Source: Schlegelella_A sp038231215 (GTDB taxonomy: Bacteria; Pseudomonadota; Gammaproteobacteria; Burkholderiales; Burkholderiaceae_C). From it: a DNA stretch of 64,000 nucleotides. The DNA is taken from positions 30,450 to 94,449 of the forward strand of contig JBBRLS010000010.1 of assembly GCA_038231215.1 (NCBI GenBank), given 5' to 3'. This document shows positions 49,993 through 57,006 of the stretch, piece by piece; position 1 is the stretch's first letter, and the number at the start of each line of letters is the position of its first letter. Both the position numbers and the translations under genes were made by a program. The notes under the pieces were generated by a model, which was given only the letters and a program-made list of their open reading frames with translations, had not been told where the DNA came from and ran no database searches.

Positions 49993-50462
49993 ACGAGGTC
50001 CTTCACGATGTCCAGCAAGGCGGGCGGCAGGGCGACGGGCCGCTGCGTGGCGCGGTCGACGTAGACGTGCACGAAGTGGCCACGCGCCGCAGTCTGTGCT
50101 GCGCCGGCGGCGAAGATGCCGATCTCGTAGCGCACGCTCGAGGTGCCGACGCGGCCGACGCGCAAGCCGCCTTCGAGCGCCTGCGGGAAGGCGAGCGGCG
50201 CGAAGTAGTTGCAACGCGTCTCGACGACGAAGCCAACGACCTCGCCGTGCACGATGTCGAGCGCGCCGGCATCGATGAGCACGCCGTTGACGACCGTGTC
50301 GAACAGGCTGTAGTAGACGACGTTGTTGAGGTGGCCGTAGACATCGTTGTCGAGCCAGCGCGTGGCGAGCGGCACGAAGCGGCGATAGGCGGCGCGCGGC
50401 AGGGGCTCGGGCCGGTCGAGCGCGGCGGCCTCGTTGGAAGCGGGCGGGTGCGGGTCCGTCAT
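49989..50462 (-). CDS. Hot-dog-fold acyl-CoA thioesterase
   Basis: Protein of 157 residues with the 4HBT pattern RWLDNDVYGHLNNVVYYSLFDTVVNG (catalytic D in the first block), RCNYFAPLAFPQALEGGLRV and SSVRYEIGIF. It cleaves acyl-CoA thioesters by family. ATG 50462 overlaps the deacetylase stop; its own stop overlaps the nitroreductase start, making a three-gene coupled unit. Confidence 0.9.
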   Translation of the reverse strand: MTDPHPPASNEAAALDRPEPLPRAAYRRFVPLATRWLDNDVYGHLNNVVYYSLFDTVVNGVLIDAGALDIVHGEVVGFVVETRCNYFAPLAFPQALEGGLRVGRVGTSSVRYEIGIFAAGAAQTAARGHFVHVYVDRATQRPVALPPALLDIVKDLV

Positions 50463-51403
50463 CGGCCTGCATTCTTCCATCCTTGCCACGAATCGATCGC
50501 GGCGCGGATCGTCGCCGCCTGGATCTGCACCGTGACCTCGATGTCGCGGCCGTAGCCGCCGGCCATCGAAAGCGCCACCGGGATTCGGCGTTCGCGCAGC
50601 GCGCTGAGCACGGCTCGGTCGCGCTCGAGCAGCCCGGCGGCGCTGAGCTTGAGGCGGCCGAGCCGGTCGCCCTCGTGCGGGTCGGCGCCGGCGAGATAGA
50701 AGGCCAGGCCGAAGGGACGAGCTTCGTGTTCGCGCCAGAGCGCCGCCAGCGCGGCGTCGAGCGCCGCGAGGTACTCGACGTCGCCGCAACCGTCGGGCAA
50801 AGAGACGTCGAGATCGCTCGCGACCTTGCAGAAGGGAAAGTTCTTCTCGCCGTGCAACGACAAGGTGAACACGCTCGGGTCGCCGGCGAAGATGGCTGCG
50901 GTGCCGTCGCCCTGATGCACGTCGAGATCGATGACGGCGATCCGAGGTGTGGTCGCAGAGAGGATCGTCGACAGGGGGGACTCGCTCTGCAGCAGCCGCG
51001 CCGCGACGGCGACGTCGTTGAAGACGCAGTAGCCGCTGCCGCGCGAGGCGCTCGCGTGATGCGTGCCGCCGGCGAGGTTGGCGGCGACCCCTTCGGCCAG
51101 CGCGGCGCGGGTCGCGGCGATGGTCGCGCCGACCGAGCAGCGCGAACGAGCGACCATCGCCTCGCTCCACGGAAAGCCGATCGCGCGCTGCTCGGCTGCC
51201 GTGAGTCCGTTGCCGGCGACGGCACGCACGTAGGCCTCGGTATGGGCGAGTGCGAGCGTCGCGTCACTGGCCGGCGCGGCCTCGACGATCTCGAGCTCGG
51301 GCCAGCCTTCGACGGCGCCGCGCAGGCGCCGGTACTTGCCCGCTGGAAAGGTATGACCCGCCGGCAACGACAACAGATACCGGTCGGCGTGGAAGGCCTT
51401 CAC
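50459..51403 (-). CDS. Histone deacetylase-like amidohydrolase
   Basis: Zn-dependent deacetylase-fold protein of 314 residues: GGTHHASASRGSGYCVFNDVAVAA (tandem catalytic His), IDLDVHQGDGTAAIF with the metal-binding Asp/His, and SMAGGYGRD. Bacterial members act on acetylpolyamines, acetoin-related or protein substrates; here unknown. GTG 51403 starts the conserved AFHADRYLLSLPAGHTFP block; no strong ribosome site. It is divergent from phasin, with 188 bases between. Confidence 0.9.
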   Translation of the reverse strand: MKAFHADRYLLSLPAGHTFPAGKYRRLRGAVEGWPELEIVEAAPASDATLALAHTEAYVRAVAGNGLTAAEQRAIGFPWSEAMVARSRCSVGATIAATRAALAEGVAANLAGGTHHASASRGSGYCVFNDVAVAARLLQSESPLSTILSATTPRIAVIDLDVHQGDGTAAIFAGDPSVFTLSLHGEKNFPFCKVASDLDVSLPDGCGDVEYLAALDAALAALWREHEARPFGLAFYLAGADPHEGDRLGRLKLSAAGLLERDRAVLSALRERRIPVALSMAGGYGRDIEVTVQIQAATIRAAIDSWQGWKNAGR

Positions 51404-51490
51404 CGACGCCGCTCGGTGCCAGTGGCAGGGCGAGCCGGGGCTCGGAAATAGAAGTCCCAATCTAAAGTGGTGCGCTGCAGCATCCGGCGC

Positions 51491-51518
51491 TTGCAAAGCA
51501 CGGGTTTACCTCTATACT
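51491..51518 (+). promoter_or_regulatory. Sigma-70-type promoter of the phasin gene
   Basis: TTGCAA (51491-51496), 16-base spacer, TATACT (51513-51518). Predicted transcription start near 51525, giving a leader of about 65 bases. Confidence 0.7.
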
Positions 51519-51526
51519 TCGTCATT

Positions 51527-51539
51527 GTTGCACTGCAAC
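51527..51539. promoter_or_regulatory. Palindromic operator at the phasin transcription start
   Basis: GTTGCA-C-TGCAAC, a perfect 6-1-6 inverted repeat lying just after the -10 box. Phasin genes are commonly repressed by PhaR through TGC/GCA-type repeats near the start site; PhaR binding here is inference. Confidence 0.6.
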
Positions 51540-51591
51540 ATAAATTGCTCACTGCCAACCGCCCCACCCCGTCCATTCCAGGAGACCCCTC

Positions 51592-52128
51592 ATGATGACC
51601 GCTGAACAAATCGTCACCGCCCAGAAGTCCCAGATCGAAACCCTCTTCGGCCTGACCGGCCTCGCCTTCGAAGGCGTCGAGAAGCTGATCGAACTGAACA
51701 CCCAGGTTGCCAAGGCCGCCATGACCGAAGCGTCGCAGACCATCCAGGCTGCCCTGTCCGTCAAGGACGCGCAAGAGCTGATGGCCCTGCAAGCCGGCCT
51801 GATCCAGCCCGCCGCCGAAAAGGCCGCCGCCTATGGTCGCCACGTCTATGAAATCGCCGCCTCCACCGGCGCCGAAGTGAACCGTGTCGCCGAAGCGACC
51901 GCCGCCGACGCGCAAGCCAAGTTCATGTCGGTCGTGGACAACGCCGTCAAGAACGCGCCTGCCGGCACGGAGAACGCCGTCGCGCTGGTGAAGTCGGCCG
52001 TTGCCGCCGCCACCAACGCTTACGAAAGCGTGCAGAAGGCGGGCAAGCAAGCCGCCGAAGTCGCCGACGCGAACTTCCAGGCCATGTCCACGACGGCCGT
52101 TCGCGCGACCAAGTCGAAGAAGGCCTGA
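51592..52128 (+). CDS. phaP: Phasin (PHA granule-associated protein)
   Basis: Granule surface protein of 178 residues, almost wholly helical and amphipathic (SQIETLFGLTGLAFEGVEKLIELNTQVAKAAM in the phasin_2 pattern; C-terminal lysine-rich end). It coats polyhydroxyalkanoate granules and controls their size, so the organism stores PHA. AGGAG lies eight bases before ATG 51592. Codon use is more uniform than its neighbours, consistent with high expression. Own promoter, operator and terminator make it a single-gene unit. Confidence 0.94.
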   Translation: MMTAEQIVTAQKSQIETLFGLTGLAFEGVEKLIELNTQVAKAAMTEASQTIQAALSVKDAQELMALQAGLIQPAAEKAAAYGRHVYEIAASTGAEVNRVAEATAADAQAKFMSVVDNAVKNAPAGTENAVALVKSAVAAATNAYESVQKAGKQAAEVADANFQAMSTTAVRATKSKKA

Positions 52129-52171
52129 GCCTCGACGAAGAAGAAGCCGCATCGCCACGGCGGTGCGCAAG

Positions 52172-52201
52172 AAAGGCCCGGATTCGTCCGGGCCTTTTTA
52201 A
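52172..52201 (+). terminator. Rho-independent terminator of phaP
   Basis: AAAGGCCCGGA-TTCG-TCCGGGCCTTT followed by TTA. An 11-bp GC-rich stem with a TTCG loop, 44 bases after the stop. Confidence 0.9.
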
Positions 52202-52203
52202 TT

Positions 52204-52224
52204 GGCGGCGCGAATCGCGCCGCC
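52204..52224. repeat. Hairpin copy 1 bordering the chromate operon
   Basis: GGCGGCGCG-AAT-CGCGCCGCC, extended by TT/AA to an 11-bp stem. Its core CGGCGCGAATCGCGCCG recurs exactly at the other end of the chr operon (55801-55821). Confidence 0.6.
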
Positions 52225-52266
52225 AACGAGGCAGGAGTCCTTCGGCGCGCACGAGGAACATCTTCT

Positions 52267-52301
52267 TGTAGCGTTCATCACGTTGTGATACGTTCGCTAC
52301 A
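52267..52301. promoter_or_regulatory. Nested palindrome reaching the chrB start codon
   Basis: Outer arms TGTAGCG (52267-52273) and CGCTACA (52295-52301) enclose inner arms ATCAC (52277-52281) and GTGAT (52285-52289). The right outer arm ends on the A of the chrB ATG. A possible -35 TTGTAG (52266-52271) and -10 TACGTT (52289-52294) overlap it, so this is a candidate operator for the chr operon, plausibly bound by ChrB. Confidence 0.6.
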
Positions 52302-53245
52302 TGACCGAGTGGCTCATCCTTACTGCGACCCTTCCAACCCACCCGAGCGCGTTGCGCGTTCGGGTCTGGCGCGCCCTCAAGGCGACCGGCGCGGGCACCC
52401 TTCGCGAAGGCGTCTATGCGCTGCCCGCGTCGGCAGCAAGCGCACAGGCGCTGTGGGGCCTCGAGCGAGCCATCACCGAAGCCGGCGCCGAGGCGCATAT
52501 GCTCGTCGTGACGGCCCGCGACGATGAGCAGGAGAAGTCCTTCCGCCGCCTGTTCGACCGTTCGGACCTTCATGCCGAACTGCTGCAGTCCATCAAGGAA
52601 GCGCGTCGCACCATCAAGAAGGCGACCGAGGCGGAACTGCACCGGTCGCTTCGCGGGCTGGAGCAGCAATGGCAGGCGATCCGGGCGAATGACTTCTTTC
52701 CCGGCAAGGACAGCGAGAAAACGGCCTCTGCGCTTGCAGCGCTGCGTCGTGAGGTGGAACTTCATCTCTCGCCCGGCGAACCGGCGCCGAGCTCCGCCAA
52801 CATCGCCCGACAGTCCGTCGACGACTACCAGGGCCGGACCTGGGCGACGCGCAAGCGACCCTGGGTGGACCGGCTGGCCACCGCCTGGCTGGTCCGGCGC
52901 TTCATCGACAAGTCGCCCCGGTTCGTCTGGCTCGACGACCCGAACAGGTGTCCGAAGTCGGCCCTCGGCTACGACTTCGACGGCGCGCGCTTCACGCACG
53001 TCGGCGACAAGGTCACCTTCGAGGTCGTTGCGCACACCTTCGGACTCGAAGGCGACCCGGGCATCGAGCGCCTGGGGGAGCTGGTGCACTACATCGACGT
53101 GGGCGGCATTCCGGTCGACGAGGCGTCGGGCATCGAGACGGTGGTACGTGGCCTGCAGGCGCAGTACGCCAGGGACGACGATCTGCTCGCGGCAGCGGCC
53201 GTTCTCTTCGATGCCCTCTACACGGCCCTGAAGATGCGCCCATGA
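52301..53245 (+). CDS. chrB: Chromate resistance regulator/sensor ChrB
   Basis: ChrB of 314 residues. The N-terminal half (WLILTATLPTHPSALRVRVWRALKATGAG) resembles the PaaX-like regulator region. The C-terminal half is the ChrB_C domain (RPWVDRLATAWLVRRFIDKSPRFVWLD, HVGDKVTFEVVAHTFGLEGDPGIERLGELVHYIDVG). ChrB is a chromate-sensing regulator in Ochrobactrum and is needed for full resistance in Cupriavidus. ATG 52301 lies at the end of a palindrome and has no Shine-Dalgarno sequence. The stop overlaps chrA (ATGA). Confidence 0.94.
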   Translation: MTEWLILTATLPTHPSALRVRVWRALKATGAGTLREGVYALPASAASAQALWGLERAITEAGAEAHMLVVTARDDEQEKSFRRLFDRSDLHAELLQSIKEARRTIKKATEAELHRSLRGLEQQWQAIRANDFFPGKDSEKTASALAALRREVELHLSPGEPAPSSANIARQSVDDYQGRTWATRKRPWVDRLATAWLVRRFIDKSPRFVWLDDPNRCPKSALGYDFDGARFTHVGDKVTFEVVAHTFGLEGDPGIERLGELVHYIDVGGIPVDEASGIETVVRGLQAQYARDDDLLAAAAVLFDALYTALKMRP

Positions 53246-54597
53246 CGCCTGACAGGCCGACGCCTGCTCCCGGGCGGCTGGGCTTCGGCGAGGCGTTCGC
53301 CTTCTGGCTGAAGCTGGGCTTCATCAGCTTCGGGGGTCCCGCGGGGCAGATCGCCCTCATGCACCAGGAGCTGGTGGAGCGAAGGCGCTGGATCTCCGAG
53401 AAGCGCTTCTTGCACGCGCTGAACTACTGCATGGTTTTGCCCGGGCCGGAAGCGCAACAACTGGCCACCTACATCGGCTGGCTGACGCATCGGACCTGGG
53501 GCGGCATCGTCGCCGGCGGTCTGTTCGTATTGCCGTCGCTGTTCATCCTCATTGCGCTGTCGTGGGTCTACATGGCCTTCGGCAACGTCCCGCAAGTGGC
53601 CGGCCTGCTCTACGGCATCAAGCCCGCGGTGACGGCCATCGTCGTGTTCGCCGCCTATCGCATCGGTACGAGAGCGCTCAAGAACGCGTGGCTGTGGGGC
53701 ATCGCGTTGGCGGCCTTCGTCGCCATCTTTGCGTTGCACGCGCCCTTCCCGCTCATCGTTCTCGTCGCCGGCCTGATCGGCTACTTCGGCGGCAGGTTCG
53801 CGCCCGACACGTTCGCGATCGGCGGTGGCCATGGCAAGGTCGGCGAGTCGCTCGGACCGGCACTCATCGACGACGACACGCCGACCCCGGCGCACGCGCA
53901 GTTCACTTGGCGCCACTTCTGGCGCGTGCTGGTCGTCTTCGTGGCGCTCTGGTTGCTGGCCATGGGCGCGCTGACGCTGGCCTTCGGCTGGGACGGCGTG
54001 CTGACGCAAATGGGCTGGTTCTTCACGAAGGCCGCGCTGCTGACTTTCGGTGGCGCCTACGCCGTCCTGCCTTACGTGTACCAGGGCGCCGTCGAGAGCT
54101 ATCAATGGCTGACGCCCGCGCAGATGATCGATGGCCTGGCGCTCGGCGAGACCACGCCGGGGCCGCTCATCATGGTCGTCGCTTTCGTCGGCTTCGTCGG
54201 CGGCTGGGGCAAGGCCCTGTTCGGCTCCGGGTCGCTGTTCCTGGCAGGGGCGGCCGCCGCGACGGTCGTCACGTTCTTCACCTTCCTGCCTTCTTTCCTG
54301 TTCATCCTTCTCGGCGGCCCGTTCATCGAGACGACGCACGGCAAGCTGAAGTTCACCGCGCCGCTGACGAGCATCACCGCCGCGGTGGTCGGCGTCATCG
54401 TCAACCTCGCCGTGTTCTTCGCCTACCACGTGCTGTGGCCGCAGGGACTTCATGGCCACTTCGAGTGGCCGTCGGCCGTCATCGGCGTCGCCGCGGCCAT
54501 TGCCCTCTTCCGCTTCAAGGTCGGCGTCATCCCGGTCGTGCTGGCGACCGGGCTCGCCGGACTCGTGTGGACATTCGTACGGCCGTTGCCCGGCTGA
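53242..54597 (+). CDS. chrA: Chromate efflux transporter ChrA, long-chain type
   Basis: CHR-family inner-membrane protein of 451 residues with two homologous halves. Each half begins with the family signature: FWLKLGFISFGGPAGQIALM with YCMVLPGPEAQQLATYIGW, and FFTKAALLTFGGAYAVLPYV with LALGETTPGPLIMVVAFVGF. It expels chromate from the cytoplasm. Overlaps chrB; 13 bases before the SOD-rhodanese gene. Sequence appears complete. Confidence 0.95.
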   Translation: MTPDRPTPAPGRLGFGEAFAFWLKLGFISFGGPAGQIALMHQELVERRRWISEKRFLHALNYCMVLPGPEAQQLATYIGWLTHRTWGGIVAGGLFVLPSLFILIALSWVYMAFGNVPQVAGLLYGIKPAVTAIVVFAAYRIGTRALKNAWLWGIALAAFVAIFALHAPFPLIVLVAGLIGYFGGRFAPDTFAIGGGHGKVGESLGPALIDDDTPTPAHAQFTWRHFWRVLVVFVALWLLAMGALTLAFGWDGVLTQMGWFFTKAALLTFGGAYAVLPYVYQGAVESYQWLTPAQMIDGLALGETTPGPLIMVVAFVGFVGGWGKALFGSGSLFLAGAAAATVVTFFTFLPSFLFILLGGPFIETTHGKLKFTAPLTSITAAVVGVIVNLAVFFAYHVLWPQGLHGHFEWPSAVIGVAAAIALFRFKVGVIPVVLATGLAGLVWTFVRPLPG

Positions 54598-54610
54598 AGG
54601 AGAAACAGAC

Positions 54611-55348
54611 ATGGAAGCCCGTATCGACGATCTCATCGCCACGAACTCGATGCTGCTGCACGAGTTGTACGTCGGCTGCCTGGGCGGTGACGGCAAGACG
54701 ATGACGCCGGCGATGGCCCTGGCGCTCGATGCGAACTTCGGCAGCGTCGCACGCTGGCGCGAGGAGTTCGTGGCGATGGGCAAGGCCCAGGGTGGCGGCT
54801 CGGGTTGGGTCTTGCTCACGTTCTGGCCGCGCGACGGAACGCTCGTCAACCAATGGGCAGCCGACCACACGCACGCGCTCGCCGGCGGCATCCCCATCCT
54901 GGCGCTGGACATGTACGAACACGCGTATCACATGGACTTCGGTGCCGCGGCCGGCGCCTACGTCGACGCGTTCATGGACAACATCGACTGGGCACCGGTC
55001 TACGAGCGCTACCAGCTCGCCGTGCACGATGCGAGCGAGTCTTTCGGGGCCTCGCCGGACGACGCGTCAGGCGCCGTGCTCGTCGACGTCCGCCGCGCCG
55101 GCGTCTTCGAACAGGCCGAAGCGTTGATCGCGGGCGCGCACTGGAGCGACCCCGCCAAGGTGGATGCGTGGGCGCGTGAACTGCCTGCCGGCCGCGAGGT
55201 CGTCGTCTATTGCGTCTACGGCCACGAGGTCGGGCGCGCAACGGCCATGCGACTGCGTGCAGCGGGCCTGAAGGCGCGCTTCCTGCGCGGCGGATTCGAT
55301 GCCTGGAAGGCAGCGGGTCGCGCTCTCCAACCCAAGGAGTCATCATGA
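54611..55348 (+). CDS. chrC: ChrC-type Fe/Mn superoxide dismutase domain (N-terminally short) fused to rhodanese
   Basis: Fusion of 245 residues. Residues 1-135 match the C-terminal two thirds of ChrC-type superoxide dismutase: TNSMLLHELYVGCLGGDGK (second metal His), KAQGGGSGWVLLTFWPRDG, NQWAADHT and LDMYEHAYHMDFG (Asp and fourth ligand His). The first helical hairpin, which carries the first metal-binding His in SODs, is absent, and no upstream frame supplies it because chrA ends 13 bases before. Residues about 150-245 are a rhodanese with active C201 in VVYCVYGHEVGRA. Whether the SOD part binds metal is doubtful. AAGGAG precedes ATG 54611; the stop overlaps the next gene. Confidence 0.9.
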   Translation: MEARIDDLIATNSMLLHELYVGCLGGDGKTMTPAMALALDANFGSVARWREEFVAMGKAQGGGSGWVLLTFWPRDGTLVNQWAADHTHALAGGIPILALDMYEHAYHMDFGAAAGAYVDAFMDNIDWAPVYERYQLAVHDASESFGASPDDASGAVLVDVRRAGVFEQAEALIAGAHWSDPAKVDAWARELPAGREVVVYCVYGHEVGRATAMRLRAAGLKARFLRGGFDAWKAAGRALQPKESS

Positions 55349-55800
55349 AGTGGATCACCCGCGAACGCCCGAAGATCGACCGCATTGCCTGCCCGTGGCT
55401 GATCGCGCGCTTCATCGACCGGGAGGCCGAGTTCCTCTACGTGCCGAGCCCGCAGGTGCTCGACACCGCGGAGAAGACGGGTGCCGTGCCCTACGACATC
55501 CCGGGCGTGGAAATGAGCCACGTCGGCGAGTTGTGCAGCTTCGACGCCTTCCTCACGAAATACAAGTTGACCGACCCGGCGCTGCAGCAGCTTGCCGAAA
55601 TCGTGCGCGGCGCGGACACGTCCCGACTGGAGCTGACGCCGCAGTCACCGGGGCTTTACGCACTGTCGCTGGGACTGTCGCGGAACTTCGCCGACGATCA
55701 CGAGATGCTGGCACACGGCATGGTCATGTACGACGCGCTGTATTCCTGGTGCAAGAGCTGCCAATCGGAGGCGCATCAGTGGCCTCCGAAGATGACCTGA
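55345..55800 (+). CDS. ChrB C-terminal-domain-like chromate resistance protein
   Basis: Protein of 151 residues resembling only the C-terminal domain of ChrB: RERPKIDRIACPWLIARFIDREAEFLYVP, EMSHVGELCSFDAFLTKY, and a final YDALYSWCKSCQ. Stand-alone ChrB_C genes recur in chromate operons; the biochemical role is not established. ATG 55345 has AAGGAG eight bases upstream and overlaps the preceding stop. Last gene of the chr operon. Confidence 0.88.
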   Translation: MKWITRERPKIDRIACPWLIARFIDREAEFLYVPSPQVLDTAEKTGAVPYDIPGVEMSHVGELCSFDAFLTKYKLTDPALQQLAEIVRGADTSRLELTPQSPGLYALSLGLSRNFADDHEMLAHGMVMYDALYSWCKSCQSEAHQWPPKMT

Positions 55801-55821
55801 GACGGCGCGAATCGCGCCGTC
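55801..55821. repeat. Hairpin copy 2 bordering the chromate operon
   Basis: GACGGCGCG-AAT-CGCGCCGTC, a perfect 9-bp stem directly after the last chr stop. It has the same 17-base core as the hairpin at 52204-52224 but no T tract. It may end transcription between convergent genes or mark a module border. Confidence 0.6.
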
Positions 55822-55872
55822 GGTCCGATGCGTCGACCCGCACGGACCGCCGGGTTCAGGCCTTCGAGCGGC

Positions 55873-56853
55873 TCAGAGGTGGCTCTTCGCCGCGATCCGC
55901 TCGCGCAACTCGGCGATGCGCGCCAGCGTCACCTCGCGGCCGGCGCGTATGGACTGGCGCCGCGTCGAGAAGTCGGCGCCCGAGACGCCGGCCAGCTTGG
56001 GGCTGAGCACGAGGTCGGCGTCGCGCAGCTCGTAGCTCTTGAGGCTGCGGCCCATGATCGCGAACGTCTGCATCAGCATGCGCGCCAGGTCGCTGGTCGG
56101 GTTGCCTTCGGGCACCGCCGAGATGTCGACGGCGATCACGAACTCTGCCCCCATGGCGAGGGCGTGATGCACCGGCACCGGCGCCGAGAGCCCGCCGTCG
56201 ACGTATTCGCGCTGGCCGATTCTGACCGGCTGGAAGACGGCCGGCACGGCACTCGACGCGCGCACCGCGGTGCCGGTGTCACCGCGCTGGAAGAGGATGC
56301 CGGCACCGCTGTCGAGGTCGGTGGCGGCAATGCCGAGCGGTATCTTCATCTGCTCGATCGGGCGGTGGCCGGTCTTGTCGCGCACATACTTGGCGAGCGC
56401 TTCGCCGCGGATCAGGCCGCGGCCCGGATAGGCCCAGTCGGCGAACGCCGTCTCGTCCATGGAATCGGCCAGCGCGGTCAGCTCGGCGGCGTTCTTGCCC
56501 GATGCGTAGAGCGCCGCGACCAGGCTCCCCGCCGACGTGCCGACAACGAGGTCGGGCGCCAACCCGCTCTCCTCGAGCGCCTGGATGACGCCGATGTGCG
56601 CGAAGCCGCGCGCCGCGCCGCCGCCGAGCGCCAGGCCGACACGCGGCCGTCGCAGGACCGGCGGCAGCGGTGGCGCCGCGGGCGGTGGCGGGGCCGCGGC
56701 GGCGGGCGGCGTCGGCACCGGAGCCAGCGGCGCATTCGCGCAACCGGCCAGGCCGAGCGCCGCCCACGAGCCGCTCGTCACCAGCGCGACGAGCGCCCGG
56801 CGCCTGGCTTCGAGATCGCGTCGCTCCGCGGCACCGATCTTCATATTCCGCAT
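55873..56853 (-). CDS. Patatin-like phospholipase lipoprotein (RssA-like)
   Basis: Protein of 326 residues with an N-terminal lipoprotein signal (lipobox LAGC), a Pro/Ala linker, and a patatin domain: oxyanion loop GLALGGGAARGFAHIG, nucleophile elbow GTSAGSL, and the catalytic Asp in VDGGLSAPVPV. Predicted serine-aspartate lipase acting at the envelope; substrate unknown. Start at 56853 or, four residues in, 56844. Divergent from cysI; the 153 bases between hold no obvious promoter consensus. Confidence 0.9.
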   Translation of the reverse strand: MRNMKIGAAERRDLEARRRALVALVTSGSWAALGLAGCANAPLAPVPTPPAAAAPPPPAAPPLPPVLRRPRVGLALGGGAARGFAHIGVIQALEESGLAPDLVVGTSAGSLVAALYASGKNAAELTALADSMDETAFADWAYPGRGLIRGEALAKYVRDKTGHRPIEQMKIPLGIAATDLDSGAGILFQRGDTGTAVRASSAVPAVFQPVRIGQREYVDGGLSAPVPVHHALAMGAEFVIAVDISAVPEGNPTSDLARMLMQTFAIMGRSLKSYELRDADLVLSPKLAGVSGADFSTRRQSIRAGREVTLARIAELRERIAAKSHL

Positions 56854-57006
56854 AGGGATACCGACCCAACAAATATGTGTTTCACGCGTAGTCGCGGTCT
56901 CGCCTACAGTCACGCTTCGTCGCAAAGCGGCGAGTTCGTGCGCGTCGCCCTGCGGACCATTCTCGCCGTCCGCCGACCGGCAAGCGCCGAAGGACCCACT
57001 CGAGGC

